NCBI RefSeq assembly: GCF_032854445.1
Contig: NC_088295.1
Coordinates: forward strand, 29,249,385 to 29,313,384
Source: Liolophura sinensis
Taxonomy: Eukaryota; Mollusca; Polyplacophora; Chitonida; Chitonidae
Direction: 5' to 3'
Length of the DNA: 64,000 nt
Part shown: positions 13,801-31,800 of the stretch, one piece after another
Numbering within the stretch: position 1 is the stretch's first letter
How the letters are laid out: the number at the start of each line of letters is the position of its first letter
Notes under the pieces: generated by a model
The model's database searches: none
The model's input: the letters and a program-made list of their open reading frames with translations, nothing else
Told to the model about the DNA's origin: nothing
Position numbers and translations under genes: made by a program

Positions 13801-16800
13801 TCCACACGTAAACCTAACCGTCATACACAAAGTAACAAAAAGTATTTAGCATCAAAAATAGTGTCTGCATGACACAGACACTGGGCATGTGTGTGCTGTT
13901 TTTTTTTCTTCTTGATAATCGTTCTCATTTTAATATATGAAGTGAGTGCGATATATCAATTGTTAAAGCTCTTTCTTGCATGTCTCGTCACTTACTGGAC
14001 AGCAATGGATTATGACATTTTACACAGTGTATTGGTAATTCATCTAATTTCAGATACGTCTACAAATGTGACTCAATAATTAAATATTTTTATTTTAATT
14101 TTTGGCCTTTTAATGTTTTTTTTAAAGCCTCGAAATTTAGACACTTCATGGTGGTTATACCTACAGCCTAGGACACCTTTTTTTCCAATTCTACTGCACA
14201 ATCAAACCATGGAACGATTTCTGTTACTTAACATGAAGCTGTCAGTGTTAGGACAGTAAACAGATAAGCATCTTAATGTTTTGATACACACAACGAACCC
14301 AGAAATCTCAGAAAACCCCAAAAATAACTAGATCAGATTTAATCCGAATTACTTATAGATTTATAATTAGAAATAACTAAACAGGTTCGACTGTTAAAAA
14401 TTTGGTTAGATCCTCGTGTACAACTTTATACTAATTTTAACTTCACTTTTTAACTCACAACACACTCTTAAGCTTCACTTGACAAATCAGCGCGAAATAA
14501 GATCTCACCTCTAGACAGGCGACAGAGTGGATGTCATTTCCGATGTTCATTTCACCGCGAACACCTATGTGTGTTTCAACCTTCCGAGGCCCGAAGTCTT
14601 AACAACCTAGGACAGGTAAATGACAGGTGCTGTTCATTTCTGTGTCAAATTTCGTCCCCATGATGGATGACATGCAGGCTAGTCCTGGCATACTCTACTT
14701 TCTGTGTATGCTGACCACGAGATATGTTTAATCTACTCGCGTTCGTTTCTAAACAAATATTTTCATTTGTTCCTTTTCTCTCGCCCCAGTCGACCTATAT
14801 TTTCGTATTATCTGAGAGTCTGGTGTTAAACCAACCACGTGAGTGACATTAAAGGCAGGGCCATATGTTCTGCTGACACCGACTGTTTATACTCTCCTAC
14901 CATCGCACATATATACACCTGCAAGTGGGGTTGTATAAGATTCTCAGTTAAGGATGTATGTTTCTAAAACGTTGGCCAGATCCTGTTCGTTGTTGAGCCA
15001 AATTAGCTTTTAATATATATTGTCTGATTGATAAACTCGTTGCTTGAATTGCAAATGTTTTGTCATTACAAACGAAATTCGTCACAACTTAATCTAAGAC
15101 ATCCGTACAGCCTGATAATGTTAGTATGCCTTCAGTTGTGTTATGGAGTGAATTTGAAAGTCAGTTCTCTTAAACTGGAGCACAACACACTGACCACAGC
15201 GTTGTTGTTGAATTCAAAAACGCTTGGTGAATTCCACTTAACATTCCGGTTGCCCCTAGGTCATCAAATCTCCGGTGGCTTGCTTAATTTACATACGACG
15301 GTCCCTATAAATAATTATGTGTGTATGTATGGAGGAATTCGGATTTAGTGTCAGTCTGATTAAATAAAATTAAGTCTATGACCTCGTGGGTGACATTTAG
15401 AGCTGAAACAATTAAGCCAGGGTTAAACTAGGATTGAGTCCACTGCTGGCTTGTAAAATAATTGAAAATGAGGCCAGAAAAATGTCAAGCCCGCCTACCC
15501 GTAGACATTCCATCTGTAAGCGAGGGGAATACTATACCAGACCGTGATCAAATGTACAAATAAAGGTGTACGACAGCTAGGTACGAAAAGTACACTGAAT
15601 AAGCTGACACCTGGGGGGAGTTTTGGGGGAGAGGGAAAAAATCACTCATTGCCGTTAGTGATTTTTCCCTTGAGCCTCTCTCGAGTTTGTGGCGAGGCCG
15701 TAGTATAGACCCTATAGTCTATTTGATAGAGCTGATTAAGTTGTATATCCACTATAGCAGTTGTGGGTATTCTGTCTGAGTACAAAATGAAAAAGGTGAG
15801 TTATAAATATAAGACGACTCTAAGCAAAATATGTTCGTATAAAGGCGTATAGGCCTATATTTTGTACCATGTGTTTTGGTGAGGTTGAACTATGTAATGG
15901 CGGGTGTTAACGTCGATGATTATGGATTTATAGAAACTTAAATTTTAGTGTATAAACTTTGACTGAAACTTAAATATTTTGAAGAGAAGAAGGCTTTTTC
16001 ATTTTATCAACAGCAATAATTTGGAATTCTGATTGTCATCGAGCTAGGAAAAATATGATGCTGTAACGGCATTGAATGTATACATATATGTTTTTTCATA
16101 TGTAGAAACTATATCGATATGAATCGATAAATATTTAGTTGGTGGCACGATTTAGGCATATACTGTCCAGGATTTCTTATGTATATTAAATTCTATATTG
16201 ACTCCTATAGCCATCATTGTGTTTAATGAACCGCACACCAAAGTATCTGAATTCAAAATGGCGCCCTGTCTTGGTCCGTGCCGTTTGCAACGTCGTGTGA
16301 TGTTTTTGTCGCACTTTCATCCTGCCTTTGGTGTTACACAAGTCGTATTGAACTTCAGCAACATAAGCTAGTGTTGAATCACTGTTGATTTGTCTTTCCG
16401 CAGACTTGTCTATTTCTCCCAGCTCATGGCAGGAGTGAGCGGTCGGATCAGGTCTGGGAGACCTGGGAGACTGTGATGGGTGCAGTTGAAACTGTACCTT
16501 ATCCACGTGTAAACCGGAGCTAATCTTAACGTATGCATGGTTAAACCTTCCCCAACGTCGGAGCACGAATTGATTTTAGCGTCATTTTTCGTCTGTTGCT
16601 ATTCGTAGTGATGCAAACCTATACAGCGGGCCATGGTCGGCGTCTCGGCTTTTGTATTCTTAGAAGACTCAGTCAATTCCCCGGGTAAACTAGAAAGTGT
16701 GAAAAGGGTTTTTCAGGGTGCTAAAATGACCGCTTTTGCCGTCTAAGTGAACGACAATCACTTATAACAAAATATCGAAAATTAGTCATATATATTTGTA

Positions 16801-19641
16801 GTATAATGTTTTTCTCCTACGGATATTTTTATGATTTTTTGTTTATGGTAAAATTATTTATCCGTAAAAATGTATTCCTCGCCTATTCTATATAACTATA
16901 TAGATATATTTGACATTAAACGCAATAAAAATGCTAAAGTTATGTGTAATATTTTTTCGCCAAAATATTTGAATGGATTATCGTAGTGACAAATATTGTA
17001 CTTATGTACAATTTGCTCACCTTATAATACGTCACTAAGTCATATAATAATTTTAAGCGACGCTCTAGGTATAACTATTTCCTTGCATCCCGGACTCCCG
17101 GAATTCTAGATGTGGTTGAAATACTGCCTTTGTTTAGTGCTGTTCATTCATTCGTTCGTTTATAAACTCATTTATTCGGTATCTTTGTCACAGTCTGTGC
17201 TGTAAGTTTCTATTTTTTTTTCTCTCCCAGTAATCCACGTAACATTTAAATTCAAGGGAAATAACTGCATGGTGCAATTTAAGCTTCTGCTTGGAACGTG
17301 ATCACTTGTCGATTACAGGGATAATCTTCGGAAATGAAAATAAATTATTTTCTCGGTATCTGTCGTTAATGCATGGGTATAGCGCAATCTGCTACATCAA
17401 TGCAAACTTTGCAGCAGATAAAAAATGCTCCAAATGAAATAATTGTTACGTCGTCAAGCAGTGCAAACGAAAGGAGCTCTTATTAAAAATATTACATTAT
17501 GGTGTGTTTCTTTCTCTGGGTGGATTATGTTGAACAAAGTATATGTTATAGATGTTACACAATGCTTTAAGGCACCGTTTTTGTTAAATACTTTAAGGGC
17601 AAAGTCATGGTTGATGAAAAATAAACCTATTGTTTTGGGATTTAGTTCCAATTCATCACAATGTTTTGTGCCATCTTGTATATACACTAATAAACATCTC
17701 CACTTCTTCGTTTTTTTCTTTTTTCTTTGCATTTGTCCAAGACATTTTTGATCACATTTTTAATAACCATTGCTGAAGACTGTATACAACTTTATATCAG
17801 TTGTAGCATTCCATTTTCAATAGAAAGCGATCTTGTGTTTTCGGCCAAAGTGTATATCAGAACAGAAAACAATGCGTGCCTGGTTGAATTGTATTGATAT
17901 AGTATTCAACCGTAAGCCTTGTGAGAGTATGTGTGTTAGGAGTCCTAGTTCCGGGGACATCCACACAACTCCGGGGGCAACTGACACATTGTCCATTCAT
18001 GATATAGGAACCCACTCCATCAGATGCTCAAGTGTTTACATACAACAAATTAGAGCTGAAATCAGAGCTGATTCGAATGTCTGCCTAAAGAACCATGGGG
18101 CCTCTTTTTATATTATCTGCTTTTAAGTTTTTTTTGTCAAAAAGACTGTATAACTAAAATTGTTTCCTTTTCGCTGGCGGGATTTCTCTTTTCCTTAGCC
18201 CCTCAAGCAGACAACAGAGAAGAACACGGCGTATTGTAGCTGTCTTTATTTCCTAGGAGCGTCTCGTCAATGTTCGCTCGTAGGAATGGCTCGGGAGCCA
18301 CATAAAATCCCCTTTTTTCTATATAGGCACTGAATAAAAGGCAGACGAGAGTCTATGGCAGTAAAGTTTAGAGATCTCTCAGTGAACACCTGCAAACCTC
18401 TCTCAATACGATGCTTATTATATGTTGGTTTAGACTTGGCAACCTGCTCAGCGCTAGAAATCCATCAACCTTTCCGTCAGTGTTCACTGCTCGCAGGTGG
18501 CGAAATTCGTACGCATTTCAATAAGCGGGGAGATCCCAATTGTCCTTGGCGGGCTGTTCCGTCCAGTGGGTAGCCCCCCTCCGCGGGAATCTCCCTGCAC
18601 TCACAACAGACAGTCTGGCGCCGTGGACAATGACGTAGACAGCCAGGTTTTGAACAGGCACGGAGACTTTTCCAATCTGTACCCCAGGGCAAATGTTAGG
18701 AACGACTGCCAAGCAGTGTTAACACTGTCTTGTAGACTGTTAGACTCAGCAGAAGGCATTTGACGACTTTGGGTCACAAAATCCGTCAAGAAGATCTTTG
18801 AAAGTTTTTACATAATGTAAAGTTAACGTACTTATCTTTCAGTTAACATGAATGTACAACATTAATGCCTGCGTTGTAAACATTATTTCAAATCTTTTGA
18901 CTCAAAAATATATCACGTTTTATTTCACATAACCGATTTATGTAATTATAAGACGCAACAACTGAAAAACATTTGATATATTTTTTTATATATAAATGAG
19001 AGTATCTGTGCAGCTAAAATACGCATAGGCCGCATAATACTCAGTTGAATTGATTCTACATCTCGGCAAAACACTGCTACAATACGGGATGGGATTGTGA
19101 TAAATGGAGAAATGAGAGTGGTGGGGAGTCGGTCCAGCCCTCGGAATTCTCACTGGAGGTGTCAGCTCCATTGATAGGCACCCGAAAACTTCGTCTTATC
19201 AAGACCCCGTCGTATATTTAATGAAAATCGCCTTGTACAAATTTGTATAGCCGGGGAGAATATCGATTGATAGGCGAGCGGGTCTTAGAAATAACTTTTC
19301 ATCCAGCCAATACAAGATTATAGACACTTCACCAAGTAGCTCGTAAATTTTTTCACCTCCACACGTGGTTGGGATGATTCTAAGCATAGCGTTTGTGACA
19401 AGATCCCTCCTAAAACCTACAGCTTTATAAGATAGTAAGACTTTAAATTTGACAATTTTTAAAATGTTACTGGAAAATGCTGACGCCCTGGAGGCGAGGT
19501 CTTTTCTATGGCCATACAGCTTTGCATTGTTTTAATAATGATAAATGTGAACGTCTGAAATTTACGATATTTTTGGTTGAATTTATGTAGCATGACGTTT
19601 ATCATCAAGTTGCGCAATGTCTGTTAGTTTCTACAATGTCT
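7821..19641. other. Upstream non-coding sequence, no gene seen
   Basis: Nearly 12 kb without recognisable coding exons, RNA genes or long repeats. The longest frame, 126 codons on the minus strand at 16186-16566, has no family resemblance and is within chance for this length of AT-rich DNA. A short stem-loop is present at 15632-15670. A less AT-rich patch at about 18180-18780 has no feature I can name. Confidence 0.5.
15632..15670. repeat. Short stem-loop
   Basis: Arms agggaaaaaatcact and agtgatttttccct pair with one unpaired A, around an 11-base loop. It is not followed by anything that gives it a role. Probably incidental. Confidence 0.6.
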
Positions 19642-19721
19642 TATAGACACGTAGCTTATATATACATACATCCACGTAAGTATTTGTTGGATGTATGTAT
19701 ATATAAGCTGAGCGTCTATAA
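19642..19721. ncRNA. Pre-miRNA-sized hairpin, function unknown
   Basis: A 22-base segment (19653-19674, beginning agcttatata) is the perfect reverse complement of 19688-19709, with a 13-base loop. Beyond a small internal mismatch the stem resumes (ttatagac at 19642-19649 with gtctataa at 19714-19721), giving an imperfect stem of about 32 pairs and a total length near 80 bases. This fits the size of a miRNA precursor, but the perfect, AT/TA-rich central stem also fits a foldback repeat. I do not recognise a known miRNA seed. No strand can be assigned. Confidence 0.3.
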
Positions 19722-19740
19722 TGTAAATATTTGTTTGCAT

Positions 19741-19787
19741 CTCTCTCTCTCTATATATACGTGTATATAAATAGTGTATATACATAT
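19741..19787. repeat. Short CT/TA simple repeat
   Basis: A (CT)n tract followed by TA-rich repeat sequence, just downstream of the 19.65 kb hairpin. Confidence 0.7.
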
Positions 19788-21419
19788 TAAAGAATAAGCA
19801 AAGATTCTAATTGATTAACTGCTTGATTTCTGATAATATTTTCGTATGGTTAGTTCGATAACTCTTTTAAATGGGAAATGGCATTTGGGTTAGGGATGTC
19901 CATCGCCCACGAGTTAATACCATGTGGAATTTGTCAAGGGGCTTGAAAAATGTCGAAAATGACCAGCCTGCAGATAACAATAGGCAGAGACGACGTGTGG
20001 GGTATAAGTCCTATCTATGCTCTTATCATTTGGGTATAATAGAGACATATTATAAAGGTGACAGTCAACAGGTTATAGTGGGGGATAAAGGGCACAGCAT
20101 ACAGGTTAGAATTGCACAGTTTGGGATTATCCCCAGATAAACAAGCATCTTACAGTGTTTGTTCTGACACATTCGGACGACCTCTGCAATTATATGACTT
20201 GAAGTTTTGCTCAGGACTTAAATGAATGTTATTCGTCGGCCCATGAATGTGTCACTACCGGTATTTATTATCAGATATTGTTTGTGCACAAATTTACTTT
20301 GTGTTCCAATTAAAAACTACTATATTGTGTTACATCAAAGTTCAATAGCCGAAAACACTTTCAGTTTGCATTTTTCCAATGTTCACTGCCCAGTCACTTT
20401 TGTACCGTTCGCCAATTTACCTAAATTTTAATTATTTATTATTCCTTAGTATTGCCAATTAATGTTTTTATGTTATCGTATAATGCATATTGAAGTCCAG
20501 TGTTTGTAAATGGCTCTTAGCAAACTACTAGAACGGTTGAGTACTGTCAGATGATAGTACTCAGTCGTGTGTTGTTCGGCGTCCGTGTCTTTGAGCTGTT
20601 GTAAGAGACCCCGGAGCGTTTCACTAATTTGACAACAAAGGCTAGTGATCGTGTCAAATTGGTGATTGTCCAGTGCTGAATCTTACCAATACCAGACCAC
20701 TCGAGTGACAGTCCAAGGCAATCTGTATTATCCCCGAGTATCACGATCTATCTTAGGCTGTCAGTGAACTGCCGTCAAGTGACACTTCTCAATTCAGCTC
20801 TGTCGTTTAAGTAGCATTACACGCCTAAATATTATCCAGATTAAATGAGGCGAACGGGAATATGTTTTGAACACGCCCTTTAGAAAAAAAGTCCGTGCTC
20901 CCGTTGTGTGTTTTCTCTGTTGTTCCGAGGTAGTAGAGGGAAAGTAGCAGTGAACAAAGCCCAGTCGTCCGCTGAGAAAGTCAGCTAGCCGTATGTTTAG
21001 GCCGACTCTCTTTCCGTCCCCACACGGCACATAACAAAACGAAATCCAGTGTTGATGACTCACTTTTGTATTTTTTCATATAAAAAAGAAAAAGGGCCCG
21101 AATAATTTTGTCGCAATAAATCAAGATATATTCACCGCCAATTAGAATGTTAAACGTGACACATTTTGAAGTAGAATAAACACTTAACATATTGCACAGA
21201 GAATTCAGCTGGTTCAAACTCCTAAGCATTTGCACTACAGCTTCTGGCTTCTACCAGACCTGTCATTTGTAGTTCCCACTCAGAAATGCCTCTTTTACCG
21301 CTGTATTTCTGCTGGGTCCCTTTTCTTGCGTGATTCCGTGCTTAATTTTGTTCATCTCCTACCCGTGATTTTGCGTCTGTTGGGGAAAGCGATGTAGCAG
21401 TCGGGCGGTGCTCAACGCG
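19788..21419. other. Non-coding sequence before the candidate promoter
   Basis: No coding exon or repeat array is visible. Composition becomes less AT-rich toward 21400, in keeping with an approach to a promoter. Small open frames on both strands show no family resemblance. Confidence 0.5.
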
Positions 21420-22250
21420 AGACACAGGGCGGGGCTTCTATCGCTGTCTAAGCCAATGGTAATCCGTGGAGTTATTTGATGGACGGTCTCCGGTAATTGG
21501 AAGATGTCTGCTCTCCTGTAGCCTTACTTTTCGCCGTTGAGGACTGCATAATAATGAGTTCAGACTGGGTGTCTTTTTTCTCATCCGATGACCATCATTA
21601 AAACAGCACAAAATATTTCAGTTTAACGTCGAGCATAGCTGAACTAATGACCAGCGGGGGGTCAGTTGTACTCGGTGATTCCGGCATCAGGAGATAGAGG
21701 CTGGTGAAGTTCGGCCACTTGTTTTACGGTGACGTGTTAGTACTTAACCTGGTTGGATTAAAACCCTACCACAGCCATACCTGCTGTAGTCCATTGAAGC
21801 TCATCGACTTTGACCAGCACAAATAATGAGTCCTGTATAGTGGTAAGTGAGGCTAAACTTTGAGAAGACAGTGCCACTCAACGTATAACTCTATACCAGT
21901 ACCTATATTTCTTCGTCCCTCTCAGCTAGTCAAGATTGCCTAGTCTCTCGGAGAACGCGTCAGTTATAGCTCTGTCAACCACTGAAATGAACATGCCGAG
22001 GCGAAGACGGGGAAATAAGTTCGACTTGAAGACTTGATCGTGCCAAATCATATATTTCGGGGTTCTGCTATACCCTTGATTCATTGACAAGCCCCCCAAT
22101 GCGCGGACCTGGGCGAAGGCCTCGTCCGAGTTTGCACGTGGTGTTCAGACACAACATTCGCGCGTGATCGTCTCAATGTGTCGGAGAGAGGCCAGTCGTG
22201 ACAGTGCTGGGGTATGATCACTCGCCTGCACACTCTAATCGTATTATTCA
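21420..22250 (+). promoter_or_regulatory. Candidate sim promoter region
   Basis: A GC box (gggcggggc, 21427-21435) is followed 16 bases later by a CCAAT box (agccaatgg, 21451-21459), and base composition here is less AT-rich than the flanks. A CACGTG E-box is at 22135-22140, in a GC-rich patch. This cluster lies just upstream of the candidate untranslated exons. No convincing TATA box is placed correctly relative to a known start. SIM/ARNT dimers bind ACGTG cores and insect sim feeds back on itself, so the E-box could be autoregulatory; that part is inference. Confidence 0.35.
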
Positions 22251-22370
22251 TTTACTCACCTCCTCTGGCGAGATTTACATGATTTAGCTGAATGGAAAGT
22301 TAACGAAAACTGGCTAAGAACCGTGAAGACGTGTAAAAAGAAGACGCTCTCGTGGAAGAATTTAGTACAG
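22250..22370 (+). other. sim: Candidate first (untranslated) exon of sim, 5' end unknown
   Basis: A consensus-like donor (tacag|gtgcgt, GT at 22371) ends a moderately GC-rich block and sits 202 bases before the acceptor of the candidate exon at 22573. The start given here is arbitrary; the transcription start cannot be read from sequence. Upstream ATGs in the block (for example at about 22277 and 22290) meet stops within a few codons. An alternative first-exon donor is tagtg|gtaagt with GT at 21843. This is inference from splice-site quality and position only. Confidence 0.28.
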
Positions 22371-22572
22371 GTGCGTGCTTACTCATTAATGTCCGGATAA
22401 AGTGTGTAGACAGGAAGAGTTCGGCATCTACACAACAATTATATGCCCCACCTTGAGTCTCTAACACATGTTCTTGGGATACTTGACAATATGTTGACAG
22501 TGTTCAGTTGTTACCATTTCTTGGACTGATATTGAATGACTATTTACTATCTGTGTTTGATTCTTCTCGCAG

Positions 22573-22626
22573 ACAGGACGTCGGGTTGATAACACAAAAC
22601 GAAGACTCGGCAGGAAAACATGAGAG
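22573..22626 (+). other. sim: Candidate 5' untranslated exon of sim
   Basis: The sequence shows a good acceptor (pyrimidine-rich ttcttctcgcag ending at 22572) and a near-consensus donor (gagag|gtacgt, GT at 22627), which bound a 54-base interval. It lies 4.2 kb upstream of the bHLH exon in the right orientation. It contains an ATG at 22620 with A at -3, followed only by AGA G before the donor, so it cannot start the SIM frame when joined to the acceptor at 26823. That makes it a 5' UTR exon with a short upstream ORF if real. There is no transcript evidence, and chance splice-site pairs of this quality occur in tens of kilobases. Confidence 0.45.
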
Positions 22627-27025
<4,399 letters not shown>

Positions 27026-28635
27026 TAAATAATATTTGTAAACAGCACCATTAAATCTCCCCGTTCGTTCACGACGTCGAAATTTGTGATCGAAAATACT
27101 TTATAAAGTATTAAATATTTCTAAATCAGCGGTAATAAAATATTATGACCCAATTGAGATCGCTACGATATAGCTGTTGAGTTGGCATAAATCTGTTGTA
27201 ATTAATTCAAGAAGTTGCGACAAATCCCTAGACAATCGGGGTAACTATAAAATGACGTGAAAAAAACCTATGCTGACATCGTTTTTGTTTTGCGTTAAGG
27301 CCGGCGTAAAATGAATTTCATAGAAGTCATTTATATAATTTTCTTCAAATTAATTTACGCCATATTAATTACTCGAAGTCGAAACATCTTCATAACGCCA
27401 TGATTCGGGCTGTCTGGATGTTGTCAATTCTGGATCAACATTTTCACCAGTAATTTGGCCAACTGATCGGTTTTTTAAAGATGAGTTCATTAAAAGTCAT
27501 CATCGATTTTTTTTTTCCACCTCGTCAATCAGAGGGAAATTATGGCGCAGATAACAACCTTGTAAGCCGCCTTAAATGCACTCTGACATAACGAAATTTC
27601 GGAGCAATGTGTTCGATAAAGCGAGGGATTTGTCGACTTGCTCTTGCCGGCCGTGCTGATGTGATTATCGGCGGAATCTCTCCCTCTACGGAGCCGTTTC
27701 ATTCAGTCCAGGGCCGTCGTGTATCGACGTTTTCTCTCGGTGTATCCCAGTGTTTGGCCAGTAATAGGCGAGGGCTTTTTTGCCCTAAGTTTGCGGTAAT
27801 TAAAGTACTTATTGGAGCCGAGACTCCGTTAGGCACAGCGCTCTGTAGGGCGAGGGTAGACGATTCTTCCTAACCCTTGGGGGTGTTAGGGGAAGACGAT
27901 GAAACGAAATGGGTTTAAATGAGTTAGAGAAAGGAACCCGAGCCTAGTCATTCAACAAACTAAAAATTCAACACATCTTGCCAATGTTGAGAATTCACAA
28001 CAACGAAATATCACGCTGGAGTTCGATCATAGCTAGGGAATTGAAAATTCCGTAAAATAATTGAAATGTCTATAGTTTTCTATTCGGATACAAGTTCGTG
28101 TCTGGTTGCTGGTAACCCGAGCTCGGGCGGTGTCCACTCGATACAATTGTACTATGAGTATGCGGTCACTGATTTAATAGGCTTCGTCCAGGACGAGAGG
28201 CGCCTTCTTAAACTGCTGGCGATGACCACTGCAATGACCACGCCTAAGGCTGGCGTCTGAAGCAGTCAGTAATTAGTTAATGAGTGTAGCTGATACTGGT
28301 CATCGATACACGATAAGCTAGGTGCGGGCGCTTGGGAGGTTCGCAGGTGGGTGGGTGGGGTGGATGTTCAAACGGAGATGGAGGGAATTTAGTTCACATC
28401 ATGTGTTCCGATCATAAGTGTACATTTACAAACTGTTCGCTTTCTTTTTTAAATATTTTTAAGGCAGTATACTTTATAGTTTTAGTAATTATAGGAAATT
28501 CATCACATCTTGTCTCAAAATTCTGAACTAGAACACACCTTTTTATTTTAATGTTGCATTATTTTATATGTGTAACATGGAGGAAAATATCTTTTAGCCA
28601 TTTACAGTTAATGTAAACAAAGCAGGTTCCTTAGT

Positions 28636-28855
28636 ATTTTATTTTATTCATCTGATTAGTACTTTATGCCTTCAAGTACTCAGGAATAGTTCACTTATAC
28701 TAATACGGCCAGCACTATGGTGGGAGAAAACCTGTCAGAGCCCAGATGAAACCCACGGCCGTTCGCAACGCTGCTGGAAGAAATTCCCATGCACATGCGA
28801 CCGGATGGGAAGCCAGTTGGACTTGAACTCATAGCCGCTTGGTCACGAACGTCCC
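28636..28855 (+). mobile_element. Dispersed SINE-like repeat, longest copy
   Basis: Starts with a T-rich TTTATTTTATT-type end, then a diverged form of the tactcaagaatatttcac core (28675-28698), agcactatggtgggagaaaa (28711-28730) and aacccacggcc. It continues through a segment ending ggacttgaactcatagccgc. Five other copies in the window share the first part. I associate this family from memory with molluscan genomes. No coding capacity is visible. The strand is assigned by the T-rich end being on the left. Confidence 0.65.
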
Positions 28856-31800
28856 CACGTTCTTTATTTAAGAGAAAGATTTTGTGTGAAAAAAAAATTG
28901 TTATAACAATTCATTTATGGAATCTTTTCAGGCACCCATTTTGAGGAAATATCGTGAACTTTCCTTTATCATTTCAGTAGGAGGCGAACGTCACAATTAT
29001 CTGAATATAAAACCTTTTCCCACTAAGTCGTCGGATAAACCTCGGATTCAGGATTTGAGACATCTGTTTTAAGTGTTCAGCTAACAGATTATAATCTCTG
29101 GGCGGAAATTATCTTATTATCACATTCTTTAGCTATCCCTGCATACATTATCCGACCAAATGGTGTACTGAAGGTGGATTTGAGCAAGTTTTCCGGTACC
29201 CTAGAGCCGGAAAGAGGCCATTGCTATGGTGTGTTACCTGGAGCCTACTGTACGATCGCCTTTGTTCCAAAACGTCACCTCTACAGCTTAGTCCTTAAAC
29301 CTGTAAGCTTGACACTACATCTAAGTGGCCGGCGGATACGCCAACAAAGGGTTTTAAGCAATGCGTAAGACTATGCGTAAATACGTATCTGTTGTTGGTG
29401 GTTGCCTTTTTACTGTACCTTTGGAATTTGACTGTTTGTGTATATTGGCAGGGACTGATCTATAATTGGTCAGCCCTACTTCAACCCCATACCCAATATC
29501 TACTCCAGTCCCCTCCCCTTACACCCCAATGTGTAAACTTGTGGAATTATCCTTTGTCAGATCCAGACACACCCCCTCTAGCAGTTTTTCTTAAATTGGG
29601 TTAGTTAAACAAATCGCATTAAAAACATTGCGCCTGGACATTTCTCTATCTGTCTGGATTTTCAATTAACTTGTTAAATAAAGTAAAGCTGCGGGTGATA
29701 TAATAATGTAGATAAACTAGTTCTTTAGACAAACATGTCCTTATCTTCACCGGTAAGGTTTAGCCTAATGTGTTGTGGTTACATATATGTGTATGTATAT
29801 GCTAACCCCTCTCTCCCAGACCGTTACATAAGTATCTCGCCGATTCACAATTTTTTTTTGTGGTGGTATGTATGTGGACAATAATTACTGTTTCACCCAA
29901 GGCAAAATTTCAGTAACATGTGTATAGAATTTTTTATTATAATGCTGTGCACCAAAGAATCACATGTGAGATAACGATATTACAGACTCGAGGCCACCAG
30001 AAAAATATTTATTCTGTAATATTGCATTTTTTGAAAAAAAGTTCTAGTGTATGTCTTTTTCGTATAAATGTCAGATAGCGCTCAACTGCTTTTATGTATC
30101 AGATGGCTAGACATGTAATTGCATAGAGCGAGACTTAAATGAAGGTTGACCCGTGAGTAAAACCTCGCACCTGTGAGCAGACCTGTGGTCAGTTTGACCC
30201 CTGCATACTTTAGATAACAAAGGTAGAACTTGAAGTCAACGAGGGCATCAGATAAATTGGCCCATCCAAGCCTCTTCAGTGAGAAAGGGTACTCATGTGG
30301 TCTAATACCTAACAAACTACTTGTATCCCCCAGGGCGTAGACCTATAGGGTTCTAACACTTCAGCATGCGACCTTTTTCGTCCAGTTCATAGACTTACAC
30401 GGCTTCTAACACCTTTGTCATGTTACTGTTTCTAACACAGCACTTTTCTGTAAGAACACAATTTTTAAGAGAAATTCTACATATAAGGCACATGCGTACA
30501 GGTACACTAAACTCTTATTGTAAAGGGTTCGAACGTGGTGGTAGAACGCTTCGTCAAGGCCCTTCTCATAGATCCATCCAATTACACGGTATATTAAAAC
30601 AATTTCCATACTACCATTGTTTAGACTGTCATCTTCGATGCCAAGCTGTGGGGCAATCAACTGGAGCATTAACCAGACAATGGTGGGAGAAGGAGTAGGG
30701 GTGGGGTGGGTCTGACGGTGATAAGACAACTCTGATGATAGTATGATCTGGCACATTTTATGTGACAACCATAACTTGGGCTCAGTAATAAGTCAGAGGT
30801 GTCTGTTATCATTGTGACTTCCACTGATGTCTTCATCTGAATACGATAACAATTTGGCTTCTGTAGAGATGTCATATGTACACATGTACGTCACAATGCA
30901 AGCAGTTCTTAAGACATTTTTGAAAGACATGCATTGCAGGTTCACCAAACATTAACCATTAGTTCGATTGTCTTGCTATGTGGAACTTCACTTCCAGAAA
31001 AACGCTTCAGAAACATCTCACCTTGCGACAATTCGAAATACTTACTCGAACGAATAGAGTTATCTGCCTGTATGGTCTAGTGACAGGCATGTTTACATTT
31101 TATTTGACAACGTCTAGGTCATATAGGAATGACATTTGTCTCTTTTTTATGCAAATGATCTGTTGACTCCGCCTTGAACTGATGTCTCCAAACATACACG
31201 AAAAGTACTTATTTAACCGGAAAGTGATATGTTTTATCTGAAACAAGGTTCAGAGGGTACTCCATTTTAGAGGTCATTACGTTTAAGCAAAACTCTTTGC
31301 CGGAAGATCGTCATACTGAATCTAAAGAAAAGTCTAAAGAAAAGTCTTCAGATGTGTTTCGCCTAGGTCCATGGTGTCTTGTCACAGCTTTCTGGGAGCT
31401 ACAGACGGCTATTGATGCTCCCCGCAAAGAACAAGATTAGCTTCGTTTGCCCTCGCCACAGCCAGCGCCCCATGCCTTGGTTCACGCGCCAGTAATCAAC
31501 CAATAATCAACAGGTTTGCTAGCGAGTGTGGGCACTGTGCCGCATTGTCCAGTCACAATACAAATTGGTCATTTGAAAACCAATTAATTAGAGATCTTCC
31601 TCGAAGGAGGGTACAATGCCCTCTGTCTCACCAGGGAGTCCACCTTACAAATAGAAAGCTGCTTTCATTTTTGGCCCCTTACCAGACGTTGACCATTATA
31701 CTCTTGGTTTGACTTTAACAGCTATTTTCCTCTTACGACCGACACAGGGCGTATTTGTAGCTTTGTCGGGATAATGGGCCCATCAAAGCTCTCATTTATC

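Noticed and set aside
16186-16566. 126-codon minus-strand frame
   Set aside because: No recognisable domain or splice-joined partner; length is within chance expectation.
30418-30768. Opposed open frames on both strands (116 and 92 codons)
   Set aside because: The minus-strand frame looks protein-like in places, but I recognise no family and no splice-joined partner, and overlapping frames on both strands are common by chance.
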